Origin: Brassica napus | Lineage: Eukaryota > Streptophyta > Magnoliopsida > Brassicales > Brassicaceae | Assembly (NCBI RefSeq): GCF_020379485.1 | Contig: NW_026016743.1 | Location: 1 to 64,000 of the forward strand | DNA: 64,000 nt | Reading direction: 5' to 3' | Shown: piece by piece, positions 41,164 to 52,252 of the stretch | How the letters are laid out: the number at the start of each line of letters is the position of its first letter | Numbering within the stretch: position 1 is the first letter of the stretch | Program-made: the position numbers and the translations under genes | Notes under the pieces: generated by a model | What the model saw: the letters and a program-made list of their open reading frames with translations, nothing else | Told to the model about the DNA's origin: nothing | The model's database searches: none

Positions 41164-44100
41164 TTAGCTCCTTCTCTTCCCAAGATCAATGAGGCCCAAC
41201 CTGATGTGAATGGACTCCATTGTCTTCTGTCTTGCAGCCTTGGTGAACACATCCGCTAGCTGATCTTCACTCCTTGTGTAACATGGCAAGATCACCCCTA
41301 GCACAATCATCTGCCTCACCTTGTGACAATCAACTTCAATGTGCTTGGTCCTCTCATGAAACACCGAGTTGGATGCAATGTGGATGGCAGCTTGATTGTC
41401 ACAATGCATTGTCATTGGAGTTGCTTGATCGATCTCCAAGTGCTTCAAGATGCCTTTGATCCATACCAACTCGTTGGTGAGCTTCAGCATGGCTCTATAC
41501 TCGGCTTCTGCACTTGAACATGACACTACCTTCTGCTTCTTGCTCTTCCAAGTCACCAAGTTGCCTCCAATGAATGTGCAATAGCCTGTGGTTGATCTCC
41601 TGTCTGCTCTATCACCAGCCCAATCCGCATCACAATATCCCACCACTTCAGTGCTTCCATTGCAGCCCATCCATACTCCTTGATCAGGTGAGCCGTTGAG
41701 ATACATCAAGATCCTCTCCACCATGTGCCAGTGATGTTCCTTAGGCACTTGCATGTGTTGACTCACCTGATTCACAGCAAAGCAGATGTCAGGTCTAGTT
41801 ATAGTAAGATAAATCAATTTGCCAACTAGTTTTCTATAGAGTTTAGGATCCTGATAAGGTTTGCTGTCTTCAATCTCCCCCTCTCGTGGGACTTTGTAGC
41901 CATCCTCCATAGGCATCCTTGCTGTCTTGCCTCCATAAGCACCTGCACCTTTCAAAAGATCAAGTGTATATTTCCTTTGGGACATGAACAAACCTTCCTT
42001 GGATCTACATATCTCAATTCCAAGGAAGTATTTCATTTCTCCCAAGTCTTTAATCTCAAACATGGATTTAAGAAACTCCTTGGTTGCTATGATACCTTCC
42101 TTATCACTCCCTGTGATAATGATATCATCAACATACACAAGGAGAGCAATCATACCTGAGGGAGTCGTGAGAGTGAAGAGAGTGTGATCTAGTTCAGACT
42201 TCTTGAAGCCTCGGCCATTCAGAGTAGTGCTCAACTTGTTGTACCAAGCCCTTGGTGATTGCTTCAGTCCATAGATGGCTTTCTTCAATCTCAGTACATT
42301 CCCACTCTTTACTAAGTGTTCAAGGCCTGGAGGTGGATGCATATACACTTCATCCTCAAGTTCACCTTGTAGAAACGCATTCTTCACATCCATTTGCCAT
42401 AACCCCCATCCAAGATTCACAGCCAAGCTTAGTACAATCCGGATTGTGTGGAGTTTAGCTACTGGTGCAAAGGTTTCTATGTAATCTTCTCCATAAGTTT
42501 GAGTGAACCCTCTTGCAACTAGTCTTGACTTCTTCCTCTCAACCTTTCCATCCGCTTTGTACTTGATTGTGAATATCCATCTACTAGTCACAGCCTTCTT
42601 CCCTTTTGGTAACTCACTCTCATACCATGTATCATTCTTGATCATCGCTCCTGCCTCATCTCCAACTGATTCCTTCCATTCTTTATCTTTCATTGCTTCT
42701 TCATAGCTTCTTGGGATGTGATTCTCATCCAAGTTTACCATGAACGCGCAATGTGCTTCTGGATATTGAGCAAAGGAGCACACGGCTTGAGAAGGATGCT
42801 CCACAGCTTGGGCATTGTAGTACACTCTCGTGTTTACCCAACTGGAAGGATCCTTCCTTATCCTTGTACTCCTTCTTAGTGGCTGCACAACTGGTTCTTC
42901 TTCCTGTTGTTCTTCTACCACTTCATCTTGAGAAGGTGTTTGTGTCACACCATGATCATGTCCATGACCATCCGAGCCTATGCTCTCTTCTCCTTCATTC
43001 TCTACTCCTCCTTCATCTTGGTTGGCCTCTTGCATAGGCTCCTCATGCTCCTCTCCTCCCTCATGATCAAGGTGGGATGGTGAACCAACTTCAGGAGGTG
43101 TAGTTGCGTGATTCCTCGGATCCTGGGATGTACTGATTCCAAGACCTTCAAGAATGATCCGCAAGGTGGTGGCCTTGTCTGATGTTAAGTCCTTCAGGTC
43201 TTCTTGATTCTTTTCTTCATAGTATCCTCTATCTTCCAAGAACTTCACATCTCTAGATACAAGAACTCTCCTTGCTATAGGATCATAGCATTTGTATCCT
43301 TTCTGTGTAGCTGAGTATCCTATGAACACAGCCTTAGTGCTTCTTGCTTCTAGCTTGTTGATCATCTCTCCTGGTTTGAGGACAAAGCATAGGCATCCAA
43401 AGACTCGCAAGTAATCAAGAGCTGGCTTGTACCTGTTCAGAACTTCAAATGGAGCCTTCTCATTCAGAACTTTGGTTGGAGTTCTGTTTATCAGGTAACA
43501 AGCAGTGGCAACCGCATCACTCCAAAATCTCTTTGGAACATTACTCTGAAACATAAGTGACCTTGCCACTTCCATGAGATGCCTATTCTTCCTCTCAGCC
43601 ACTCCATTTTGCTGTGGAGTATAAGGACAGCTTGTTTGATGTAGAATCCCATGTTGTGATAGGTGTTGCTTGAATGCATGACTCGTGTACTCTCCTCCAT
43701 TATCTGATCTCAAAATTTTAATCTTAGCATGATAATGGTTAGTTACATAAGTTTGAAAATTCCTAAATGCATCAAGTACCCTATCTTTGGTCTGAATTAA
43801 GGTTAACCAGGTGTATTTGGATTTTTCATCAATGAATGTGACAAAATACTTATAACTATCTCTAGATAAGCAAGGGGCAGTCCATACATCTGAATGAATT
43901 AGATCAAAGCAATTATCATAAACAGTAGTAGACTTTTGAAACACAGTTCTACAATGCTTGCCTAAAATGCAAGCTTCACAATCCTTATTCTCAAACACAA
44001 CACCTGGTACCATTAAGTTCAAAGCTTTAACATGAGGGTGTCCTACTCTAGCATGCCACAATGCATTTTTATTCAACAAAGAAGCAGAAGTAAACGAGCA

Positions 44101-45678
44101 ACTATAATCAGGAACAGAAGTGAGTTCTTCAAGCATATAGAGATCTCCCTTAGTCACCCCTTTCCCAATCAACCTGCTGCTCTCAATATCCTGAAACTTC
44201 ACATCATTAGGACTAAAGATAACATTGCATTGTAAATCATTAGTACATTTCTTCACTGATAATAGGTTTGATGTGAATTCAGGCATGTAAAAAGCTCTAG
44301 ATTCTTTGTTAAACAGCTTAAGCTTTCCTATTCCTCTAATGGGTATCTTATCCCCATTTGCTATCATCACATGCCCATGTGTAGGTTCTATATCCTTAAT
44401 CAAGTTTTCATCACTTATCATATGATGTGATGCACCAGAATCAACAATCAATGGTTTACCTACTCGTTTAGCATTATGGCATAGATTACTAAGTGATGAA
44501 TGCATCTTATCAGTTCTAGCAATGTAAGCATGCCTATACTCATTCCTAGCTTCTAACCGTTCTACTAGTTCTCTAATCAAGTGATCATCCTTATATGCAA
44601 TCATAGAAGCTCCAAAGGAATAACCGTAAGTGTTACCGTTTTCCTTTAGCATTTTGAAGAGGGCATCAAGGTCTGATCTCTTGATGTAGTCATCATTGCT
44701 GCGGGAGCTTGAGGCGCCTGTGTAAGCCACCAGAGACTTCCCATTCCCATCATTGCCTCCAAGCCCATCCACTTCACTGATCTTGCTGGTGCCAGCTCCG
44801 CTTGAACCTTCAGTCACATTTGCCCTTCCCTCACGCTCCTTCATGAACTTGGCCGGCTTGAGGTGTGGGTGCAGTATCCAGCATTGGCTCTTCTTATGAC
44901 CATGCTTCTTGCAATGATCACAGTTGCCATTGAACTTCCTGTCCTCGTACTTCCCGTGAGATGCCTTGTTTGCTTGTGGAGCCTCGGTTGAATCCTCATG
45001 AGCTGCTTGATTGGCAAGAGAGAGCTCCCCCTTTCCTCCAAACAAACCCATGGATCCCTGCTCCCTTTGGATTTGTGCACACACCTCCTCAAGGTCCGGA
45101 AGCTTGTCTGACCTTAACATGTGCTGGATGAGCTGGGTGTAGGCCGGGTTCAGTGTGAGAAGCAGCCCAAAGACCTTGTCTTGCTCGCGCCTCTCATTCA
45201 GCTGATCTGGATCAGTTGTGCTCGGCCTCAGCATCTCCAGCTCTGACCATAAGGACCTGAACCTCCCCAAGTGCTTAGTGAACTCCATGTCCTCTTGTGC
45301 AAGACGGTTGATCGCTAGCTTCACTTCAAACACACGGCTGAGGTTGGAAGTGTTCCCATACACCTTCTTCAGCGTGTCCCACAGCTCCTTGGCTGATTCA
45401 CAGTAGCTGTAGGCATCCAAGATAGCTGGGTCCAAGGATGCGTGTAGAACCGTCATCACCAGCATGTCTTCTTGTTGCCATTTCTCCACAGCCGCTTCAT
45501 TGGAGACCTCTTCTTGATCTCCTCCCTGAGTAATGAGTTTCGGAGCCTCCCCTGTTGTGATGTGCCCCCACAAACCCTTACTTCCCACAGCAGTCTTCAC
45601 CATCCGAGACCACACAAGGTAGTTGCTACCTTTGAAAGTAACCGCTACCTTCATCCTCATGTTCATCCCATGTTCCAT
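41164..45678 (-). CDS. C9 gag-pol polyprotein, 1504 aa, intact
   Basis: From ATG 45676-45678 (MEHGMNMRMKVAV) to TAA 41164-41166. Gag (about residues 1-250) is followed by the zinc knuckle CDHCKKHGHKKSQC (near nt 44900) and protease DSGASHHM (near 44440). Then come WHARVGHP (near 44050), integrase (HSDVWTAP near 43890, RSDNGGEY near 43710, QNGVAERK near 43600) and an acidic linker. RT (QMDVKNAFLQGE near 42390, YVDD near 42130) and RNase H (SSAEAEYRAM, HCDNQAAIH) end the protein. All catalytic motifs are present with no interruption, so the element may be autonomous. It is closest in sequence to C3/C6, which share the MNMxMKVAV start and the GKRRS tail. Confidence 0.95.
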   Translation of the reverse strand: MEHGMNMRMKVAVTFKGSNYLVWSRMVKTAVGSKGLWGHITTGEAPKLITQGGDQEEVSNEAAVEKWQQEDMLVMTVLHASLDPAILDAYSYCESAKELWDTLKKVYGNTSNLSRVFEVKLAINRLAQEDMEFTKHLGRFRSLWSELEMLRPSTTDPDQLNERREQDKVFGLLLTLNPAYTQLIQHMLRSDKLPDLEEVCAQIQREQGSMGLFGGKGELSLANQAAHEDSTEAPQANKASHGKYEDRKFNGNCDHCKKHGHKKSQCWILHPHLKPAKFMKEREGRANVTEGSSGAGTSKISEVDGLGGNDGNGKSLVAYTGASSSRSNDDYIKRSDLDALFKMLKENGNTYGYSFGASMIAYKDDHLIRELVERLEARNEYRHAYIARTDKMHSSLSNLCHNAKRVGKPLIVDSGASHHMISDENLIKDIEPTHGHVMIANGDKIPIRGIGKLKLFNKESRAFYMPEFTSNLLSVKKCTNDLQCNVIFSPNDVKFQDIESSRLIGKGVTKGDLYMLEELTSVPDYSCSFTSASLLNKNALWHARVGHPHVKALNLMVPGVVFENKDCEACILGKHCRTVFQKSTTVYDNCFDLIHSDVWTAPCLSRDSYKYFVTFIDEKSKYTWLTLIQTKDRVLDAFRNFQTYVTNHYHAKIKILRSDNGGEYTSHAFKQHLSQHGILHQTSCPYTPQQNGVAERKNRHLMEVARSLMFQSNVPKRFWSDAVATACYLINRTPTKVLNEKAPFEVLNRYKPALDYLRVFGCLCFVLKPGEMINKLEARSTKAVFIGYSATQKGYKCYDPIARRVLVSRDVKFLEDRGYYEEKNQEDLKDLTSDKATTLRIILEGLGISTSQDPRNHATTPPEVGSPSHLDHEGGEEHEEPMQEANQDEGGVENEGEESIGSDGHGHDHGVTQTPSQDEVVEEQQEEEPVVQPLRRSTRIRKDPSSWVNTRVYYNAQAVEHPSQAVCSFAQYPEAHCAFMVNLDENHIPRSYEEAMKDKEWKESVGDEAGAMIKNDTWYESELPKGKKAVTSRWIFTIKYKADGKVERKKSRLVARGFTQTYGEDYIETFAPVAKLHTIRIVLSLAVNLGWGLWQMDVKNAFLQGELEDEVYMHPPPGLEHLVKSGNVLRLKKAIYGLKQSPRAWYNKLSTTLNGRGFKKSELDHTLFTLTTPSGMIALLVYVDDIIITGSDKEGIIATKEFLKSMFEIKDLGEMKYFLGIEICRSKEGLFMSQRKYTLDLLKGAGAYGGKTARMPMEDGYKVPREGEIEDSKPYQDPKLYRKLVGKLIYLTITRPDICFAVNQVSQHMQVPKEHHWHMVERILMYLNGSPDQGVWMGCNGSTEVVGYCDADWAGDRADRRSTTGYCTFIGGNLVTWKSKKQKVVSCSSAEAEYRAMLKLTNELVWIKGILKHLEIDQATPMTMHCDNQAAIHIASNSVFHERTKHIEVDCHKVRQMIVLGVILPCYTRSEDQLADVFTKAARQKTMESIHIRLGLIDLGKRRS

Positions 45679-45891
45679 CTTTGCTTGACTTGAAAACTTG
45701 GATCTTGGATTTCGTACACACCAACCTTGAGTCTAGAATCACGCAAACCAACAGAACGTAGCACAGCTTCAACTAGAACGGACCACAGCTTCAACACCTT
45801 CAAGACTACTCGCGTGTAGCTTCAAAGACGTTTAGCTTGTAACTCTCTAAAGATCAAACCCCAGATTCAAATGAACCTGGCTCTGATACCA

Positions 45892-46479
45892 TATGAGATT
45901 AAGAGATCCTTAGAGTAAACAGAATAAAGAGAGTGTTTAGGAAGTGATTAAGAGAAGTTTGTGAAAGATTAGGAGACTAGATAGAGCCGTTTAGTGTCTA
46001 AGAGAATAGAGAGACTCAAACTGCATAATCTTCATTAGGGTTGATGAGTTACAATATATAGAGAGAGCATACAAGGGTTTTCGAAATCAAGAGAAGACTA
46101 AAGCATGTGAGGTCAATCAGGAGAGGATAAGCTCATTTGGACTAGCCAATTAGCTTCTCCACATGCGCGGAGTATCTGGCATCTTGGACCGAGATGCTCT
46201 TGCCTTTCCAGCTGTTCCAGCCTGTCAAGGCGCGCTCTACCTTATCCCTAAACGGTCTGATGCCTCAAGGTAAGTTCCTTCCCTTTACCTTAGTTACCGT
46301 GTTACTTGGCTGATGCAAGGTAAGTCTTGGTCGATGCTGGATGGTACGGACTGTACGGCTTGTACGGCCTTGTACGGACGTCCGTACCATGCTCTCCCTA
46401 AACTCTCTCAAGCTTCCTCATCTCCTTTCCTCTTCAACTCCTTAGCTCTTCATACATATATATTCAGCTCAACTCAACA
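45892..46479 (-). repeat. C9 5' LTR (588 bp)
   Basis: TGTTGAGTTGAGC..AATCTCATA on the element strand, directly against the PBS complement. Palindrome GTACGGACGTCCGTAC at 46372-46387. Confidence 0.93.
46054..46117 (-). promoter_or_regulatory. C9 5' LTR core promoter
   Basis: On minus: TTGACCTCACATGCTTTA (about 46100-46117), then CTCTATATATTGT (46051-46064), about 40 bases downstream. Confidence 0.5.
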
Positions 46480-46484
46480 GTTTG

Positions 46485-49400
46485 TGACGTAGTCCCTATG
46501 CAAGCTGGACATGTATTGCTAGGAAGACCATGGCAGTGGGATAGAGAAACTAAGCATGATGGTAGAACTAATATGTATACATTCATGCATGATAAGCGTA
46601 AGATAAGCTTAGCGCCTCTCACTCCAACACAAGTTCATGAAATTCATTTGCAAATGGTTAAGGAAAAGGAAAAGTCTGTTAAATCAAACTTTCTTATCCG
46701 TTCTAGCTGTGTAAGAAAGGCTGCTACTACCAAACACACAATGCTACTAATGATCTTTAAGGAGCTTTTGAGTGCAGGTTCTGATGAGTTAACTCTTCAT
46801 CCAGAGATTACTAAGCTTCTTGACATGTTCAAAGATGTGTTTCCAGAGGAGATTCCGCACGGTTTACCCCCACTCCGAGGCATTGAGCACCAGATAGATT
46901 TTGTGCCAGGAGCTGCCCTGCCAAACAAACCGGCTTATAGGGTGAACCCGGAAGAGACTAAGGAGTTGGAGAGACAAGTACAGGACCTATTAGACAAAGG
47001 ATACGTGAGGGAGAGTCTCAGTCCTTGCGCTGTGCCTGTCTTACTTGTACCAAAGAAGGACGGGACATGGAGAATGTGTGTAGACTGCCGAGCCATCAAC
47101 AACATCACCATCAAGTATAGACACCCCATCCCACGGCTTGATGACATGTTAGATGAGCTAAGCGGAGCCACCATCTTCTCCAAGATTGATCTTAAGAGTG
47201 GGTACCATCAGGTAAGAATGAAAGAGGGAGATGAGTGGAAGACAGCTTTTAAAACAAAGCAAGGTCTATATGAATGGTTGGTGATGCCATTTGGACTTAG
47301 CAATGCTCCTAGTACTTTCATGCGTCTCATGAACCACATTCTTAGGCCATACATCAGTAAGTTTGTTGTGGTTTATTTTGATGACATTTTAATTTACAGT
47401 ACTAGTTTACTTGATCATGTGACACATCTTGAGCAAGTACTAGAGACACTTCGACAAGAAGGGCTTTATGCAAACCTCAAGAAGTGCACATTCTGCACTG
47501 ATAAACTTGTCTTCCTAGGTTTTGTTGTGAGTTCACAGGGCTTACAGGTTGATGAAGAGAAGGTTAAGGCCATTCAAGAGTGGCCGACTCCAACAAACAT
47601 CAGCCAAGTTAGAAGTTTCCATGGCCTAGCTAGCTTCTACAGGCGGTTTGTCAAGGATTTCAGTAGTATAGCTGCACCCCTTACTGCTGTGGTGAAGAAG
47701 AGTATTGGGTTCATTTGGGAAAAAGCTCAACAGGAAGCCTTTCAGACCTTGAAGTATCGCCTGACCCATGCACCAGTACTGGTCCTACCCGACTTCAATA
47801 AGACCTTTGAAGTAGAATGTGATGCATCAGGGATTGGGATAGGGGCAGTTCTTATTCAAGAAGGAAAACCCGTGGCTTACTTCAGTGAGAAGCTTGGTGG
47901 AGCAGCTCTTAATTATCCGACCTATGATAAAGAGTTGTATGCCTTGGTGAGAGCTTTGGAGACATGGCAGCACTACCTGCTGTCTAAAGAATTCGTGGTA
48001 CACACTGACCATGAAACCCTTAAACATCTAAGAGGGCAAACCAATCTCAAGAGGAGACATGCTCGCTGGTTAGAGTTTATTGAGACATTTCCCTACATTA
48101 TCAAGTATAAGAAGGGCAAGGAGAACATTGTAGCAGATGCACTCTCCAGGAGATATGCTTTGATTGCAACCATGGAAGCAAAGGTGTTGGGATTTGAGTT
48201 CATCAAAAGTTTGTACGGAGAAGATCCGGATCTTGCTGCTATCTACTCAAGTTGCACCAAAGGACCACAAGGAAAGTTCTACTTGCATGAGGGATTTCTT
48301 TTCAAGGGCAGGAGATTATGCATTCCTCAATGCTCCTTGAGAGATCTAATCACTAGAGAGGCTCACGGAGGAGGGCTCATGGGTCACTTTGGAGTAGATA
48401 AGACACTTGCTGTGGTCAGGGAACATTTCTATTGGCCGCATCTTAAGAAATCAGTAGAATCTCATTGCGCCAGATGTGTGACTTGCAAGAAGGCTAAGTC
48501 TAGAGTCCAGCCTCATGGCCTTTACATGCCACTGCCGATTCCTACAGCTCCTTGGGTAGACATCTCCATGGATTTTGTCCTAGGATTACCAAAAATTCAT
48601 CACAAGGATTCAATCTTTGTTGTCGTGGACAGATTCTCCAAAATGGCACACTTCATACCTTGTGCCAAGGTGAATGATGCGTCCAAAACTGCTGATCTGT
48701 TCTTTAAGGAGGTAGTGCGCTTACATGGGGTGCCAAGGACTATTGTATCTGACCGAGACACCAAGTTCCTCAGCCACTTTTGGAGAACACTATGGAAGAA
48801 GTTGGGTACAAAGTTGCTATTCTCTACTACTTGCCATCCCCAAACTGATGGGCAGACTGAAGTTGTCAACAGGACGCTCTCTACGCTGCTTAGGGCAACC
48901 ATTGGGAAGAACATGAAGAATTGGGTTGATTGTATTCCATTCATCGAATTTGCATACAACCGAGCTCAGCATTCAGCCACTAAGATGTCCCCCTTTGAGG
49001 CAGCCTATGGGTTCAACCCGAAAACCCCTTTGGATCTTAAACCATTACCTCCAGCTGAAGTTGTCAGTCTTACCGGGGAAGCTAAAGCTGCTTATGTCAA
49101 AGAACTCCATCAGAAGGTTCAAGAGAATTTAGAGAAGAGGACTGAGCAGTACACTAAACATGCCAACAAGGGCCGCAAGGACATTGTATTTGAACCAGGG
49201 GAGTGGGTTTGGTTACACATGCGGCAAGAAAGGTTTCCTAACCAGAGAAGTTCCAAGCTGAAGCCAAGAGGGGACGGCCCATTTCAAGTTGTTGAGAGGA
49301 TCAACAACAATGCCTACCGTCTTGATCTGCCAGGTGAGTTGAATGTGTCTTCTACTTTCAATGTTACTGATCTATCTCCTTGTTTTGCAGATGAACCAGT

Positions 49401-49794
49401 TTTGAGGTCAAAACCTTTTGAAGAGGGAGGGAATGATGAGGACATTCAACCAGATCCGGAACCAGACTTAACTGAACCTGATATCCAGGACATGATCAGC
49501 AACATAACCAAATCAGAGACAGTCCAAGAAGTGCCAGTACCAACCGTATTCAAGGGAGCTATCACTAGACAAAGAGCTAAGGTACTTCAACATAAATTTA
49601 ATGAGAGCATGATACTTGCTTCTGATCTTGGACAGGTTAAACTGGCTGGTGAACCAAGCTTGAAGCAAGATGAACTAAAGGGTGCAGAACCGGTTAAGGA
49701 GAAACAAGCATCAAGTGAGGATATGTGGCCATTCATCCCGGAGCAATGCCACACCAACCTGATGATCATTACCATGGAAGATCAACTTGCCTAG
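46485..49794 (+). CDS. G1 pol, segment 2 (RT, RNase H, integrase, LTR-encoded tail)
   Basis: Resumes the G1 frame after C9. It carries RT ([11 protein letters not shown] near 47370), RNase H ([13 protein letters not shown] near 47815) and the integrase HHCC region ([18 protein letters not shown] near 48365-48500). The catalytic core ([26 protein letters not shown]; 48570-48870) and a GPF-type C-terminal module (GDGPFQVV near 49275) follow. The reading frame crosses into the 3' LTR at 49434 and uses it for the last about 120 codons, including [11 protein letters not shown] (near 49557), ending MEDQLA-TAG. No chromodomain is recognisable. The tail has the position and flavour of the CR motif known from CRM elements, which is thought to help integration at centromeric chromatin. 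Confidence 0.9.
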
Positions 49795-50370
49795 CAAGTC
49801 TCTTGGACGAATCTAGCAACTAGGCCAAGCTCTTTGTGTGTGCTCTTTTTCCCTTACTCTTGGTTTTGTCCCAAATGGGTTTTCCAGGGAAGGTTTTTAA
49901 CGAGGCCACAACTTGCTTCACACTTATCCCAAGTGCCAAGTTCGATCCAAGGCTAAGAAGCCTCATGACCTTATTTCATGTTTACATTATAGTTTGTTTC
50001 CTTATTTGTATTTTCGTGACCTAAGTGGAGCCTGTTCCCTTAGTCCTATTTATATGTTTTCGCAAGCCCACTTTTGGGGCAGACTTTGAATAATCATAAA
50101 CTTTTCTTTTAAAGAAAACCCTAGAGCTCTCAAGTTAGAACTCGCCTCCTTCTCTTTGCCTTGTGAGACCAGTACCTCCACGGCCTAGAGGAACCTTGTG
50201 TTGTATCACGAGCCTTCCATCTCTCGTGTGGTGCACTTCATCCCATCATACAGTTCCAGTTCAGATCCCTTGGTTGATTAGATCAGTCCATCCGGATCAC
50301 CCTTGTGTTAGATCGGCTCCTTCTCTCTTGCTTGGGAACGTACAGCCTTTGATAGCTTAGGCTTGTATCA
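49434..50370 (+). repeat. G1 3' LTR (937 bp), partly coding
   Basis: The first about 360 bases encode the C-terminus of the polyprotein (stop 49792-49794). Confidence 0.93.
49859..49888 (+). other. G1 stop-proximal hairpin
   Basis: CTTGG / CCAGG around TTTTGTCCCAAATGGGTTTT, 64 bases after the pol stop; the only case with clearly longer spacing. Confidence 0.6.
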
Positions 50371-50375
50371 TAGTC

Positions 50376-50489
50376 TCTCTCTCGTTCTTTCTTTAGACTC
50401 TTAATCTCATTTTATACTTTAATCTTCTCTAAATCTCTTCTAATCTTTCCTAAATACTCAGATCACTCTAAACATCACTAAAAGTGATA
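50376..50489 (+). repeat. C6 3' LTR, last part (114 bp)
   Basis: Matches the end of the C6 5' LTR (20557-20670) and ends AAAAGTGATA, followed by the target duplication agaac. Confidence 0.93.
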
Positions 50490-51307
50490 AGAACAAGCAA
50501 GATCCTAACAGATTCAAGACAAGTTACTTGGGCACTTTTAAAAGCTTCTTTACTCAGCACTTTAGACATGAATCTAATGCTTCAATGTAAGACAGCCACA
50601 AGACTATATGCAACAGCTTTAAATTCAGTTTCAATCCATGTATGCAAGCAGATTCAGTTAATCACTCTAAGCATCACTATGAAACGAAGCTAAGCATATT
50701 AATCACATTCAGTCACCAAACAAAGCTCTTAAAGTATCCTGGGACAGATTCTAAACATTTTAATTTATCAATCTTTAACAGTCCTCAGGTTTTCAAACAC
50801 ATCACACAATACAACCAGTCAACAACACAAGCTCATTATCAAGAGGGTTTTACAATCGCTTACACAAGGAACCAGGTTGGTTCCTTAAACCTCCAAGGGG
50901 ACTGGCCATGGCTTTTGTTGAATCTGAGAGTCTGGATAGTCACCCACCTCCTACTCCTTCAGTTCATGGCCACCTTCTTGTTTCTCCAACTCAAAGACTC
51001 CTCCTTTCTTCAAGTCTTCTAGGCGCCATCATCTTGACAGCTTTCATGATGAACCGGGTGAAGAAAGCTCTTGGAGGAGGCGCCTTGGATGAGGTTCGTG
51101 AGTCCTCTCCATACACTTCTGCTTCCAATGAGTCTCTCCATCAGTATAGACAGGGGAAAGGATAAGAGACACGCCCTTCAGTCTTCTTCTCATGGAGAAA
51201 CTGAACTCGGATGGGAATGTCTTCAAGGGTTGGATTTGAGCCAAGGGTAGAGCTTGTGTTGTGCGGAAGCTACAGCTCAGGTTCTGATGAACCTGGCTCT
51301 GATACCA
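50490..51307 (-). mobile_element. C2 internal region, right fragment with PBS
   Basis: Minus-strand leader and decayed gag region of C2. The PBS complement (GGCTCTGATACCA) is 51295-51307. Minus frames at 51044-51244 (66 codons) and neighbours show nothing I recognise. A strong palindrome AAGGAACCA..TGGTTCCTT lies at 50870-50895, and 50495-50830 is T-rich on the minus strand and looks non-coding. Continues at 20071 before the C6 insertion. Confidence 0.7.
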
Positions 51308-52252
51308 TATGATTTTTAAAGAGATCTCTACTCTGGTAGTATGTGTGTGTGTATAAGCTTCAATGAAGAATGATTAGAGCTTGTTCTAGGTGATATATAG
51401 AAAAGGATTAGTGAGAGTGTTTATGAGTATGTGAGAGACTTAAGAACAGAGATTAAGAGACTTAAGAGACTAGAGAGAAACAAAGAGAATAAGAGACTGA
51501 AGATTAGAGAAGGAGAAGGGAAACCCCCTTACTCACTTAAGTGTTTACAAAATCGCATATACAAGGCTTTTATATGCCTTTACATTTCACACATAAACCC
51601 TACATCCTAAGGCTGTAAATAAATGATAGAATGGATGGTAAGGATGAGAGAAGACTGGTCTTGATGTGGCTGGAGCTAGCTGGCGATTTGACTCAAGGTA
51701 AAGGGCTCAGATTGCTTCATTTGAATTTGGATGGATAGGATGAGTCAAGGCTGTAAAGGTAAAGCACCTTTACCTTTCCAGCTCATACCAACAGCTCACC
51801 TTATCCATTTGAATCTTCCTTTCCCTCCAAGTATCCCAAATGGTCACATAAGATCAGATTGAACCGCCCACACATTGCACATCTTGATTTGGGCTTAACC
51901 GGATGACATGGGCGTGAGGAGTGGACTGTACGGTCGATGATACGGACCTCCTGTCCGTACCACTCGCCCTATCTTTGTACATTGCCCTATCTTCCTTCTT
52001 GGTTGCACCAGACATCTTCATGGCTCACCCTAGACTGTACAAGGCCGTACTGAACGCCCTATCTTTGCACCAACCTTCCATCTTCTCTCTAACTCCTCCA
52101 CAGCCTTCACATGATCAGTCTAAGTCTTTCCTAGACTTAACTTCACAAGATAACTCCTTCAGAACACTTCTGAAGCTTGATTGAACTCTTCTAGACATCT
52201 TCTAGAGCTTGCCCTATTCTTGTACAAGCTCCATCTTCTCTTCAGTTCAACA
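51308..52252 (-). repeat. C2 5' LTR (945 bp)
   Basis: Element-strand TGTTGAACTGAAG (52252 leftward) to ..AAAATCATA (51308), directly against the PBS. It borders the satellite array, where 52253-52257 (tatcc) would be the target duplication; the other copy is outside the window. Contains GTACGG motifs (51928-51962, 52035-52052), an (GT)n run near 51341-51352, and a TATA box, minus TATAAAAG (51567-51574). Confidence 0.8.

Larger units (their letters stand above)
40416..46479 (-). mobile_element. C9: complete copia element in G1 protease region
   Basis: Minus-strand element with target duplication gtttg (40411-40415, 46480-46484). LTRs 40416-41023 (3', 608 bp) and 45892-46479 (5', 588 bp); PBS complement 45879-45891; PPT complement 41024-41038. 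Intact 1504-aa frame. Related to C3/C6 in protein but with a distinct LTR. Termini TGTTGAG..CTCATA. Confidence 0.95.
37396..50370 (+). mobile_element. G1: Ty3/gypsy element (CRM-like), carrying C9
   Basis: LTRs 37396-38332 and 49434-50370 (937 bp each, canonical TG..CA), target duplication tagtc (37391-37395, 50371-50375) inside the C6 3' LTR. PBS TGGTATCAGAGC at 38337-38348. The purine-rich GAAGAGGGAGGGAA (49420-49433) before the 3' LTR is the likely PPT and is itself coding. The polyprotein tail lies in the LTR. Its gag resembles G2, and I assign both to the CRM (centromeric) chromovirus clade, G1 with less certainty. Confidence 0.93.
20077..50489 (+). mobile_element. C6: copia element, plus strand, carrying C7, C8, G1 and C9
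   Basis: 5' LTR 20077-20670. The 3' LTR is split by G1 into 36916-37395 and 50376-50489 (480 + 114 = 594 bp). Target duplication agaac at 20072-20076 and 50490-50494. PBS 20671-20683, PPT 36901-36915. The gag-pol lies in three pieces (20919-22742, 28574-31307, 36756-36775) with no mutation seen other than the insertions. It forms a head-to-head pair with C3, 113 bp apart. Confidence 0.95.
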
